A DNA stretch of 64,000 bases from Euglena gracilis (taxonomy: Eukaryota > Euglenida > Euglenophyceae > Euglenales), in NCBI GenBank assembly GCA_039621445.1, contig CP154956.1, positions 59,157,178-59,221,177 of the forward strand, in the 5' to 3' direction. Each line of letters opens with the position of its first letter. Within the stretch, counting starts at the first letter, position 1. Positions 11,009 to 22,300 of this stretch are shown here, one piece after another. The notes below the pieces were generated by a model that was not told the origin of the DNA, did not search any database, and saw nothing but the letters and a program-made list of their open reading frames with translations. Both the position numbers and the translations under genes were made by a program.

Positions 11009-11280
11009 TTTGGGTGGATTTACCCAGGGGGTTGAATGCCATCCTTGATTACAGGTTGCTGGGGGTGCATTTTTCTGCCACCGTTCTAAGCTCTTTTGGA
11101 GTCTTTGATGCAGGGGGGTTTCTCCCCGTTGTTTCTCCTTTGCGTTTATATTTTACAAAAGTGTATTTTGAAAGGGTGCTGGGTAGGGGTTGTTGGACAT
11201 GGGACAGCCCCTAGAGCCCCTAGGGATTGAGCATTTTGCAAAGTTAAATGATTCTGGGGGGATGTGCATGTATTCTCTCC

Positions 11281-12317
11281 CTATCTCCTCACACACTCTC
11301 TCTGGAGGATCTTGTTGTTGGGTTCCATACCATAGGGCTTACTGCCCCTGTGTTGCCTAACTGGCCTTCTTGCTGTTAATGTGGTTGGTTTCCATACCGT
11401 ATGGGGGGCCTCTGACGGTCCCCCCCTTGACAAAGTCACCTTGGAATGAAGAAGCGTAAATGCTTTTAGGAGTTCTCCCCATTCCACCTGATCCTCCTTG
11501 AGGGAAACTGGGGTTACCTCTTCCTCCTGGGGCTGATGGTTTATATAAAGAGCCCCTCTGGGGTTGCCCCTTAGCTTCTGGCCCCAGTGCCCTGTGTATA
11601 ATGTGCTCAGCGGGCGTTAAAATGAATGGCCTCCATGGCCCTAGTGTGTTGCCTTCATGACCTGGGGAATGCCGTCGTGGCCAAGCAGATATTGGCCGCC
11701 ATTGCCCTTCTTTAAAAGGGTCCCCTGCCCTTGTTGAATGGTCTTGATCCCCCTTGGGTCTTGGGAACCTTTCTCTGTCCTTGGCTCCCGTGCACAATTG
11801 AAATCTTGTGTCTTTGAGGCCCCTGCCTCTTTGTGGGGAATGTGGAAAAGTCTTTTTGAAAATAAGTTTTTGGCAGACCTCTTGGTTGACCTCTCCCGGT
11901 GGGGGTTGACTTGAAATACTGGCCTCCATGGCCTCTGTGATGTTCTCCCCCTTGGCCTTGGTTCCATCTGCCCATGGAGGCTCTGGCCCTTTGACCTGAA
12001 TTCCTGGCTGGCGTTTTGAATTGTAAGGGTACTTGGCCCTGGAAGACCTGTCTGGGCTGGGCCCTGGAAGATCTGTCCGGGCTGGGCCTTGGAAGGCCTG
12101 GAGCCATTGGTCCTTTCCCCTTTCTGGATTTCTTGACCACTGTCTGCCAAGGGCTGTGGTCACTGGGGGGGTTAAGCTGTGGTGAAATTTCTGAGAGGGG
12201 TGGGGAAGGGGTGACCAAAGCTTGCCACGGCTTGTACGCACCTCCAGGTTCTCCAGCTGCTGCGCCCACCGCTGCTTCTCGTCGTAATGCCAATGTCTTC
12301 CCCAAATCATCTTTCAT
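11281..12317 (-). pseudogene. gag-like region of DIRS B
   Basis: Three overlapping frames (11357-12310, 11641-12150, 11712-12317) share a Pro, Gln, Gly and Lys-rich composition. The start at about 12310 reads WAQQLENLEVRTSRGKLW, like element A's gag start. A segment with DHSPWQTVVKKSRKGKG resembles element E's GPWTTVVRKRRQKG. None encodes a recognisable zinc knuckle. Confidence 0.5.
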
Positions 12318-12514
12318 TGAAGTCGGTTATTGAAATGTTTTTTAAAGTTTGATATTCAGCTGGTTCTTCTCGTTCGAGAATGTAAATTTGACTTTCTTTG
12401 GGGACTTCGTAGTCTTGAGTTGAGGTGTTCTCCTTTCTTGTGGGTGTCGAAGGACAGTTTAGGCATCAACCAACTCCGTCGAAAAAAGGCACTAATCAGG
12501 AACTCCTAACCCAA

Positions 12515-12810
12515 TCGGACTCCCACGACAGAGGAAGGGGGAGGAGGAAGGGACCCAAGAGGGCGAAGCACAAGAAGATGTGAGGTCCTGCTTTCCTTGC
12601 CGGCTGTTCTGTTTCTGGTGCTCCCTATAACCATAGTTGCCCCCCTATCTTTATTTCATGCACAGTTTCTTATTCCATCTTCTTCTCTGATCTGGTGTGT
12701 TTGTGTTTTTTTCTTTTTTTTTGTTGCCCGCGGGGACCCGGGAGTTGATTCTTACTGCGCCTTTGTTGCCGAGTTGGCGATGATGAGGCCTCCTCCGAAA
12801 CATTGGCGAA
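12515..12810. repeat. Left (3') ITR of DIRS C
   Basis: It starts CGGACTCCCACGACAGAGG and passes through CCTGCTTTCCTTGCCGGCTG to TTGTTGCCGAGTTGGCGATG. Compared with E it contains about 120 extra bases (about 12608-12740), including T-rich sequence. It is inverse to 30000-30150. Confidence 0.7.
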
Positions 12811-13009
12811 GCTTGAAACCGTCGTGGCCCCGCCCCCCCCCCTCCCCTTTCCCTTGGTCCCTTGGTTCCCCCCCCCCCCCTCGAGGAGGAAGGCTGTCTC
12901 TTGCTGGTGTGTTTCTGGGTGGGTGGTTGGGGCTGCTTTGTCGGGGGGTCCCCTTTCTGGCTGGGATGTTTTTCTTTTTCCGCTGATTTTTTGGTTGGGG
13001 GGGTTGGGC

Positions 13010-13112
13010 TTACCATCTTCTTGTGCTTCGCCCTCTTGGTCCCTTCCTCCCCCTTCCTCTGTCGTGGGAGTCCGAGACCATTCGGGCTCCGCACTGCGAG
13101 ATGGTAAGGTAC
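13010..13112. repeat. Internal complementary region of DIRS C
   Basis: CTTCTTGTGCTTCGCCCTC to GTGGGAGTCCGAG is inverse to the outer left ITR. ACCATTCGGGCTCCGCACTG is inverse to the outer right ITR of this family. Confidence 0.75.
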
Positions 13113-13998
13113 TGTGCACCCCCCTTTGGGCCATAATTTGTTGAATTTTTGAAACGACACCGAGTCGCAAATAATGAGCTTGGAATTCCCCAAAATTTTT
13201 CCACTTGCCCCATTGCTGTACTTCTTCCACTTGCAAACCCGCATTTTTCCACCATAAAACCCCAGCCCCTCTGGTGCTGTGGGGTTTCCAGTGGGTGGTG
13301 TCCACCCCCCCCTCTTGCAGAACTTCTTTGGTAAGGGAATTCGCTCTTTCTGATGTCAAGGGTCTTTTAACATCCAAAGACCATAACAAATTACTTTTGT
13401 GCCCAACCATGTGGGCTGTCCTTTCCACATACTCTTTCAAAAAATGCCAGGGGCTTATGAGGGGTGTGTGTGGCAAATTCAAAATTTCCTCCCATCTGGG
13501 GAATTGCCAACCTTTCCTTTGCAATAAAATGAAAATTTTTTTCTCCCATAAAACTGATTTTTCGCTCTGTCCTGGCTAGATCAACCACCTTGTGGAGGGC
13601 CAGAAGCCTCCAACAGATGATGAGTCTGTTTCTGAGTTCTTTCACAGATATATCTGAGAGGGGTTTTGACTTCCTGATGATGTTTTCCAGGAAATCAGTG
13701 GGTCCCAAAAATGGGCATACTGGCAGACATGAGAATTCCATTTTCTTTTCAATGGAGCCAGAAGAGGGGAAAATCTCAATGACCCAAACCCTGGGAGTAA
13801 CAAGGCTGCTGCATATGCATTTCGTGCAGTGTTTATGCTGTGAACAGCAAGATCAAGGATGGCCTCAGCCATCCTGTGGACTGTGCAGTCCTGCAGGGGC
13901 ACCACTTTGTGCAACAATTGGCCCACCAAAGCCCTGAATGCTGAGTCATATCGTTTGACATTTCCCAGGTTTTTTATGTAAGTGTCGATACTGGACAT
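13113..13998 (-). pseudogene. Tyrosine recombinase frame of DIRS C, frameshifted
   Basis: It begins at Met 13998 (MSSIDTYIKNLGNVKRYDSA), overlapping the end of the RT/methyltransferase frame as in E. It is broken into frames 13642-13998, 13391-13741 and a right-hand part ending in the ITR at 12670. The C-terminal part is intact in itself: HSTRGAGVLWWKNAGLQ carries the His-x-x-Arg box and FGEFQAHYLRLG the Tyr. The Arg box reads LHKVVDLARTER. Two frameshifts separate the parts. Confidence 0.7.
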
Positions 13999-15780
13999 CG
14001 AAACTTCCTGGGATTGTAATATTTGCCTGACACAATCAAGCAGGCCAAATTACACCTTGGGGGGGCATCTCCTTCCCCCAGCAGTTGGTGAACAGACCCC
14101 ACTGGGGGGGTACCAGCGAAACTTTGCTGCCTGGCTGCCTGATTGACATTAATTGGCGCCACCATGATGTCGAAGCCCAGTGGGGTACGATCAACAGACA
14201 GGTTAGGTCTGGTTTTAACATTAATCTCCGAAACCATTGGGGAATGATGCTCTAGGGAGGGTTTGCATAAACTGGGGGGATGTACCTCAAGTCTGCCCTC
14301 AAGGCATCCACCAGCAAGGCTCATTGGCGGGGGTATCGACAAACGAACTTGGGGAATTGTTTGTTGCTGGGGGTGCAAAACATGTCCACCTCTGTGGTTA
14401 TGTCCTTCTGAATTTTTTCAATTTTTGTGAAAGATGTTCAGGCTTAGGGCATAATCCCCTGGGTCCTTTTGCTCCCTGGTCAGGGAGTCTGCCAATTGTT
14501 CCTTTGTTGGAACCCAAACCACCTGCAAATTAATTTTTTTTTCCTGACAATGATACAACAGGGGTTTTAGGATGTAATTTAAGTATGGCTTTTTGCCTCC
14601 CCATTTTGTTAAATAACTGACAGCCACTTGGCTGTCCACATGAAGCACAATCGTTTGCTTTGGTGTGGCGAAAGGTTTTACAGTTTCCACTGCAGCCTGC
14701 TACTCTTTTTGATTGATATTAAGGACATGCAGGTCCCTCCAAAAATCCTGCACCTTTTGGCCCGAATCTTTGTCCAGCCCCCCCCCCCCATTGCCAGGTG
14801 CTACTGTCTGAGAAGAGTTCCTGAGAGGCCTGGGATTGAAATGCTCTGCCCACACCTGGCTGCAAAAACGCTTTCAACTCCACAATTTGATCTTTGACCC
14901 CTTGGGGAATGGTGAAGGTGTGGTCCCAACCCCACTTGGTGTGCAAGTCCACCATTTTGCAAAGTTGATCTGTCAGAATTCTGAGAAAAGGCGTTGAAAC
15001 TAAATAGCTTCTTACTTGCCGTACAATAGAGCTGAGTTTTCTGCAGCTCATTTTTTGTGCTTTCAGCACCTTTATTAATTCCTTTCTTAAGGATTTTAGC
15101 TTTTCCTGTGGAATCTCCAGTTGTCCTTTTTTCAGATTGATCCACTGGCCCAAATGCTTTATTTCCTGTGTTGGTTCCAGACATGGCTTGGGGAGGTTTA
15201 TTCTGAAACCTGCTAGTAAGAGATCTTCTTTCACTTCTGCCAAATGCTGGGTTGCTGTCTTTTTGCTGGGGGCTAACAGCAAAATGTCGTCCAGGTATAT
15301 AAAAACTACCTTTCCTTCCTTTCTCCATTTTCTTTCCCAGACTCTCATGAGAGACATAAATTTTTGTGGCAGGCTGCTTATACCAAAGCATGCAGCTTGA
15401 AATTGCCAAGTTTCCCCCCCACCTGCATGCAAACATGTTTTTCCAGACTGCTTTGCAGTTGTAAGTGGAAATAAGCATCTTTCAGATCTATTTTTCCACA
15501 GGACCAACCTTTTCTTAAGTACGGGAAGATGTTTCCTATGTGTTCCAATCTGAACTTCTGGGGGGTGAAATGGACATTTAACTGTGGACAATCTGAAATT
15601 AGTCTTTCCTTTGTCTTTTCCCCTTCCTTTTTGGAAATGAAAAAAAATAAAGGGACAAAATGTTTTGCCTCCTCTGGGGTGATTTGCCTGGTTGCCCCTG
15701 CTCATTCGTATTCTCTCAGAATTTTTTGGGCAGTCATTACTTCTTGAGGAGTTTTGAAGGGAACTTTTAAGGACATCTGA
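13974..15780 (-). pseudogene. Reverse transcriptase, RNase H and methyltransferase-like frame of DIRS C, frameshifted
   Basis: It corresponds to element E's 959-codon frame. The RT core is in 14719-15705 (VFIYLDDILLLAPSKK). RNase H is split, with part in 14418-14690 (HVDSQVAVSYLTKWGGKKP). The methyltransferase-like part is in 13974-14378 and ends with VSTLT and a stop, exactly as in E. Frame changes occur near 14690, in the RT N-terminal part near 15480, and in the methyltransferase-like part. Confidence 0.7.
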
Positions 15781-15823
15781 GGGGGGAGGGGAAGATCTGC
15801 CATGACCCCTTCCCTTATCAGGT

Positions 15824-15875
15824 TTAATAATAATATTAATAATAATTATTTAATAATAATAATAATGATAATACC
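15824..15875. repeat. (AAT)n-type microsatellite inside the gag/RT region of DIRS C
   Basis: Element E reads TTTAATACCTCTGTGC at the matching place (about 38590-38605). In C the AAT has expanded to about 50 bases of AAT/ATT triplets with interruptions before ACCTCTCTGC. It is a lineage-specific expansion in a dead copy. Confidence 0.7.
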
Positions 15876-15898
15876 TCTCTGCTGGCTCCTGCCTTGAC

Positions 15899-16359
15899 CT
15901 AATGGGGAATGCTGGCCTGCAGGGCTTTGTAAGGGGGTACCCCTGGGTGTAATGTGTCTGGGGATTCCACAGGCCCCATCACTGGGGTCCTTCCCCCTGG
16001 CTGCCCCATCACTGGGGTCACCCCTGGCTGCCCCATCCCTGGGGCTGCAGCTGGCCCTGCCATAGGGCTTTCCAAAGGCAGGCTTTCCCCCTGTTTGTGA
16101 ATGATGGGGGAAGGTCTGTGTCTGCAGTTGGGAGGTACATATAAGGCTGGGCTGATTATCTTCTGGGGGGGGCCTGTCTGAGCCAATCTTAGGCCTCCCC
16201 CCCAAGGGCTGATGTGGTGTGGATGGTATTGATTGTATTGGCCACCATTTGCCTTCAGGGCCATTTGGCCTCCATTGGCACTCAGGCCTGCTTGGCCTCC
16301 ATTGGCATTCTCTGCAGAACTTCTCTTGTCTCTTCTCTGTCCCTCTTGATTCCCCATAT
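15899..16359 (-). pseudogene. gag-like region of DIRS C, part downstream of the Ty3 insertion
   Basis: The frame reads ENANGGQAGLSANGGQMAL, then HISPWGGGLRLAQTGPPQKI and SPVMGQPGGRTPVMGPVESP-like text, all collinear with element E's frame at about 38620-39050. It stops near 15899 next to the microsatellite. It continues at 29415-29812 on the other side of the Ty3 element. Confidence 0.65.
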
Positions 16360-17450
16360 TGTTTCACACCCGTGCTGCCATGTCCCCCGGCAGCACTGGG
16401 GTGAAGCGGAAACCCCCGCCCCGGGCCAGTTTCCGGCGTAGGATCGTTTTTTGGCTCCTCGAGCCGACTTGTGTCGGAAATGTTTTCCCATTCTGCACCC
16501 CCCTGTGGCCGAAACTGGGCCATCATTTCCAAGGAGAAACTTCCCAGTGGACCCTCCCCGACCCCTGAGGGGGGTGTCACTGGGATCTCCAAGGGGGGTG
16601 TCTTTGGGGTTTCAACCCCTCCCTGCTCAGTTGAACCAGTGAGAGCCAACACCCCCCCCTGGGTGTCATTTCTCACAGTTTCTGGGCCAAAAAGGGGGTT
16701 TTGGGGTGAAATTTGGCCAGTGGTTGCCTGAGTTGAAGAGTCCCACCCCCCTGCCCCTTTTCCCACAGATGAGGTGGGGGGAAGACAAACCTCACCTTCT
16801 TCAAATGATTGATTGTTTTGTTGATCTTCCATTTGCAATTGAAATTCCAAATTCAATACTTGATTGTAATTGGATGCAATTGCCACAACAAGTACAATGG
16901 TGCAACAGGTAAAGAGGAAAACCCTGTGAAAGAAAATGATTTTGATGCCCTTGATGGGCAGTTAAATTTAGGATTGAGTGCGCTGATTCCTAAGCGCTCT
17001 CAAATCCCAAATCCTTGCCCATTGCATCAAAATCAACCAACCCAAGTCAAAATCAAGGTTTCCCCCCTTGATTTTGATAAATTATGCTGAATTCCATCAT
17101 TATTGAGCTTTGCAAACCCCTGCAAAAACTCCAGGAACTCAGGCGCCAATCTCTTAAAATTCTGTTCCAAGCGCTTGCAAGCGCTCTCACCAAATCCAAC
17201 ATTTTCCCTTAAAACCAAAGGAAAAATGCATAAAAAGCTTAAAATGTGCTAAATAAACCCAAAATCACCATTTGGGAATACCTAGCATCACTCAATCTCT
17301 CTCCTTGCACAACCAAACCATGGGCGCCCTAGGAGAGGGAATTTTAATGGAATCTTTAGAAAGCCTTAAAATTAGAGCTAAACCGCCCTTAAAAAGGCCT
17401 TCTAAGAGGAAAAACTCCGCCGCCCGGCGGTCGACCTCAAAAGGTCGTCA
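16360..17450 (-). repeat. 3' LTR of the Ty3 element
   Basis: It is 1091 bp with the same ends as the 5' LTR. It also carries the gag start (Met 16886), which here runs through the LTR end into flanking DIRS C sequence for a 346-codon frame (15846-16886), a by-product of the insertion and not a gene. The three substitutions each change a gag residue (Ser/Leu, Lys/Asn and His/Asn). Confidence 0.93.
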
Positions 17451-17462
17451 CCCACCCCCGTG
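17451..17462 (-). other. Polypurine tract of the Ty3 element
   Basis: Immediately before the 3' LTR the minus strand reads CACGGGGGTGGG then TGACGACC. A G-rich tract at this place primes plus-strand DNA synthesis in LTR retrotransposons. Confidence 0.7.
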
Positions 17463-19342
17463 CGACGAAAGTCGGGGGTTTCACCCCCCCTCCTTCTCGC
17501 TTTCCTTGGGATGGGAATGAAAGACACTTTGAATTTTTGCAACGCAATTGCGATAACATTGTTCGGCAATGTGCATAAGTGGCGTAACAGTATGGAGGAA
17601 TCTATAATCCATAGATCCCATTCCACCACACCGAGCCCCCCCCCCCCCCACGGTTCTCGCCACCGTGAAAGGAAATGGGGTCCAACACCACTCAAAAAAA
17701 ATCCTTTTTTGAATGGATAAAAATCAGCCCCCCCCCCCCACGGTATTCCCAACCGTGAAGGGAATGGAGGGTCGATTATCACCTAAAATCCTTTCGGTGA
17801 TAGATGAAAATCAGCCCCCCCCCCCGAGGGGAAGGCCTTGGGGAAAAGCTTGCCCCCCCCCCCCCCGGCGAGAGGTGGGCTTGACTTGCCCCCCCCCCCG
17901 GCGAGAGGTGGGCTTGACTTGCCCCCCCCCCCCCCACCAGAAGGGGGCTTGACTGCCCCCCCCCCCCCCGGGGGGAAAGCTTTGGTCAAACCCCCCCCCC
18001 CCCCCGGGCAATGGGAGGGCTTGCCTTGCCCCCCCCCCCGGGAGGTTGGAAAAGGCAAATCACTTCATTTTTTGGGAAATAATAACATAGCCCCCCCCCC
18101 CCCCGATCAAGCCGACCGGGGTTTCGGGCCTCACTTGCCCAAAGGTGGGGGTACGATAAAATAGCCAATCAAACCGATTGGAGAAAGGGACCCCCCCCCA
18201 CGAGTACCACCGACCCGTGGGAAGGGAAAGGAGGGTGGAACCACCCATTCAAAGCCCACCGCCTTGAATCTGGGTCGCCCCCCCCCCCAATTGAAACAAA
18301 TTCACAGATTCCTCTTTCGGGACAGGGAAGGTGCAAACAAAGAGTGTGCGGTGTCGAGGTCAGGATAGCGAGTGGCATGGGTAGGTCGATAAAATTACCA
18401 TCTCCACTCGTTCACTCCACATGCTCCTCGTACACCAATACCAGAAAGCAACTCCTTGAAATAGTTTGAACTCCGTCTTCAGTTCATCCAATTCAGAGTC
18501 CCAGACTTTAAATTGATAATCCGTCCTGAGTAGGTGAACGAAACGGATAGTGTTGGTTGCCAGAGCCAAACGCCTCGTCGAAGTTCGGGGTGTTGGGCTT
18601 CGGCGTCTTCCTTGGGTGCCGGTTTGCCTCCCCTTAGTGTGGTGGCAAACCATGCACACCGTTATGGGGGGGTTCCTTCCCCCAATTGAAAATTTGGCAA
18701 TATGGCTTAGCCCAGCCAAACCGACAGGGCAATCTCAAATCCACATTGCCAATTACCCCCCCTCCAATACTTGGAGAAGGTTGTCAAGAGAACAAACCCA
18801 CGGTTGTGCTTCCGGTGGTTTGTCCTCTTTAAGAAATTTTGGTGAAACTTCCAAACCGGAATCCACCAACAACAACACAAGCAAAACGGTTGGCAATCAT
18901 GCACTTATTCAACGTTTGCTTTTGTTGTTGTTGGCAACATCCCTTCCCGTTCCGGGGTGGGATCCTTTGATTGGAAAACACCCACCCCAAAAAAAATAGA
19001 ATAAGATCCCTGGCTAGTTTCCCCCTAGCCACGAGAATCCTTCATTCACCCTTGAAATCCTTTCACGGGAGTTCAATGGAAAATGGCAGAAAAATCAACA
19101 GGGGCAATGAAATATCCTCCATTGCCCACACCATTCTCACCCAAACCAGGGTGTGGTGGTGAATGAAAACTTCAGGGGAGAAATAAAAAATGAAATCAAT
19201 GACGAGGAAACTCCCGTCATTTTTCCCAGGGCCTCAGCCCTATGATGGGGTCCACCTGCATCTGTGAAGGGGCATAAGGTGGGACCTCCCCCTCCCCAGG
19301 CAACCACTCCAGGCCTTTTTCACCTCTCCTTTTCCCCCTTTT
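17463..19342 (-). repeat. Long 3' untranslated region of the Ty3 element with tandem poly-G units
   Basis: Nearly 1.9 kb separates the pol stop from the 3' LTR without a convincing gene. Between 17811 and 18113 about eight runs of 10-16 C (G on the sense strand) are spaced by short spacers; two adjacent spacers are copies containing GGCGAGAGGTGGGCTTGACT. More C runs lie at 17636-17650, 17730-17740 and 18280-18290. A frame at 18360-18719 has faint chromodomain-like spacing (YQFKVWDSELDELKTEF) but is too weak to call. Confidence 0.7.
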
Positions 19343-22300
19343 TCAGGTTGCCGTTGCCTTTAAATCCTTAGAGACATCTAACGGCAACCCTTTTCCCAGG
19401 CAATACGCTATTACGTCACTATTGTACTCCTGGAAAAAATGTTCCACCGGTTCCCAATTCGCCTCCTCAAACCCTTGCCACTTCGTTAAGAAAAACATTT
19501 TTCCCTTAACGAACTTGTGGTTTAGGATTTTATCCACTAACCAGGTATCTGGGGCACCTTCCGCCTCAGGTACCGTCCGCCGGTGGAAAAACAGGGGGAT
19601 AGGCTTATCAGATGTGGGGTCCTCCACATACACCTTTAAAGCCTTCCGATGGGCCTTCATAATATAGCCCGGTTTAACCTCAATTAGGTAGGAGTGAATT
19701 CCCTCCCTCGCGGTAACCTTGCAAGGGCCCAACCAACGGGAATCCAATTTTGTGCCACTATCGGGGGGTCTCAGGTACCACACCAGATTCCCCACCTCCA
19801 ATGGCTCCCAACCGTCTAAACCACGGTTGGCCCGAGCACATTGTTTGGCATGCAAATTATTCATTTTGCCAGCCACTACCAAATCAATTTCTCTTTGCCG
19901 AGAGAAAAATGATCTGGCATCTTCACAATCCCTTAACGGTTCATAAGGTAAACCACCCAATGAACGGTGTCGACCGAACAAGATTTGAAATGGGCTTAGG
20001 CCACTCTCCCCCGGCGTATCATGGATACGGTCTAGTGCTTGGGGGAGGGCTTCAACCCAATTCAACTTGTCCTCAACCTGAATTTTTTTGAGCCGTTCCA
20101 TTATTTGTTGGCCAGCCCTCTCCGCCCTACCATTCGCCTGGTGATGGTAGGCCTGGGAGTAGGCTTGCCTAATTCCCATCAAGGCACACATTGTCTGCCA
20201 CCAACCGGCGACAAAGTGTGAGCCTAGATCGGAAGTAATAATGGAAGGGACGCCAAAAGGTCTCCAAGCATGCAACAGCATTTGCTTGGCTGCCTTGGCT
20301 CCCGTAAATCCTTTTGCTAGGTGGGGGATCGCCACTATCCAACCGGAGTGACGATCCACACACACAAGCATGGAGTCGTAGGAATTGCCTTCCCACTCCA
20401 CGAGAGGCATGCTAAACATGTCAAGGGCCACCGAATACATTACGGCTGGGGGTATGGGTGTAGATTCCACTAAACCCTTAAGACTCGCCGGCCTTCGGCA
20501 CGCTTGGCAAGTCCCACAAAGGCCCATGACTCCTTTAGCAAAATCTCGAGCGAGTGAGGAATCAGCCCAATCATACCTAAGGGACATGCATTCCCACAGC
20601 CTTGGGAATCCCACATGCCCTTGGTATGAGTGGTGATCCCGAATGAGTTTTTCTTGGAGAGATTTGGGCACACAAAGCCTCTCCTCGAAAAACATTTTGT
20701 CACCAAAAACCTTGACATTTTCAGGCCACGGCACCTTTGAATCCTGGGTAGCCTGAAAAATTGGTGACCAACGGGGACATTTTAAATATTCCTCCTTCCA
20801 CGATAAATCCCACACAGAACCAGGGGGGATGGGTGAGGAATCGGTTGTAGAAGTGGCTTCCCCCCCCTCACCACTCAAACCACCTGAAGACAACACAGGT
20901 GATTCTCGGTCTGCCCCAGGTACCTCAGTGGTAGCCGCAGCAGCAGGTTCAGGGGTTGGCGTCGTTGGTGAAGCTGGTATAGAAGTGGGTGTCAATGGAA
21001 AATGCTCCCCCCTTGGCTCTTGGACCTCCTCCACAAGACTTGTCTCATTCCCAAACTCGTCAACCCGAGTTGAGAATGAAACATGTTTTCCTTTTTCTCC
21101 CTTGGGGGTGGAGGTTGAACCCAAACCCTGGGGTTTTGTTCCTCCAAGTGGTTCTGACTTCCTATCCCCCGGTCGTGTGCACCGTCCACCCGCGTCCCCG
21201 GACCCCGTGGTAGCACCACCCCGTGTGGTGACTCCACGAATGTATGTGTTGGCTGTGGTTGGTTGGTCCACCAACCGTAGCCACATACATTCGGCTTCCT
21301 CCGTTTTTTCTGTTTGAATGATTTCCCTCATTTCCTCGGTGTCAAGGGCTGACCCATGCCTTGAAATGTCCTTCAAGGCTTGGGAGGCCGGGTAAGCCCA
21401 TCTTGACAACAAATCGGCTATGGTATTCTCCCGCCCCGGGATATACCCAACCGACAGATCAAATTTTGATAATATTTGATGCCACCTAGCCCTTCTCCCA
21501 ATGGGACCACTTGGTGTGTCTAGAACCTCTCTAGCCCAAGATTCTAGAGCCTTGTGGTCCGTGAGAACCAGGACGGGCTGCAGCCCAATCCATGATTCCC
21601 ACTTTTGTAAGGCTAGGATTATGGCATAAGTCTCCTGTTCCCTAGGTACCCAGTTTCTTTGGCTGCCCGTTAGCTTCCTACTCATGAAGGCGACAGGCAC
21701 AGTACGCTTGGCCCGTACGTCTTCTGGAGTAGGAGCCCTATCCTCCCCAACCAATTGTTCAAGGGTGGCACCAACCGCATACTGGCTGGCATCCACTCTT
21801 AAAACAAATGGTTTGTCTGGCTTAACGTGTTGTAAAATTAATTCACTGCACAACAGTGATTTAATTTTTTCAAATGCCTCAATGTCGGATGGTTCCCAAG
21901 AAATCCTTTTCTTGGAACCCTTCTTGCCGTCCACTCGAGAAACTTTGAGCTTATCTTGAAGGCAAGCGACAATGTGGGCGTAATCCTTCACATAGGAGCT
22001 GTAATAATTTGTGAACCCCAAAAAAGCACGTAGACCCGTGATTGTTTGGGGTAGCTCCCATTTTTCAATGGCCATTAGCTTTCCAGGGGATGGTTTTCTC
22101 ACCCCACCACCCAGAACATGGCCACAAAACTCAACCTCCTTTACGAAAAGACGGCATTTTCTTTTGTCGGCCACAAATCTGTCTTTTCGTAAAACTTCAA
22201 GGACTCTTCGCAAATCCTTGTCATGTGCTGCGAGTAAATCCTCACCAGGACCCACTCGAGTTCCAATCAAAATGTCGTCGATGTAAGGATCAGCCACGTC

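Noticed and set aside
15846-16886. A 346-codon gene
   Set aside because: It is the gag start in the 3' LTR running through the element's end into DIRS C.
18360-18719. Second chromodomain in the Ty3 3' region
   Set aside because: Only spacing of aromatic residues is suggestive; the key Trp pattern and flanking frame are missing.
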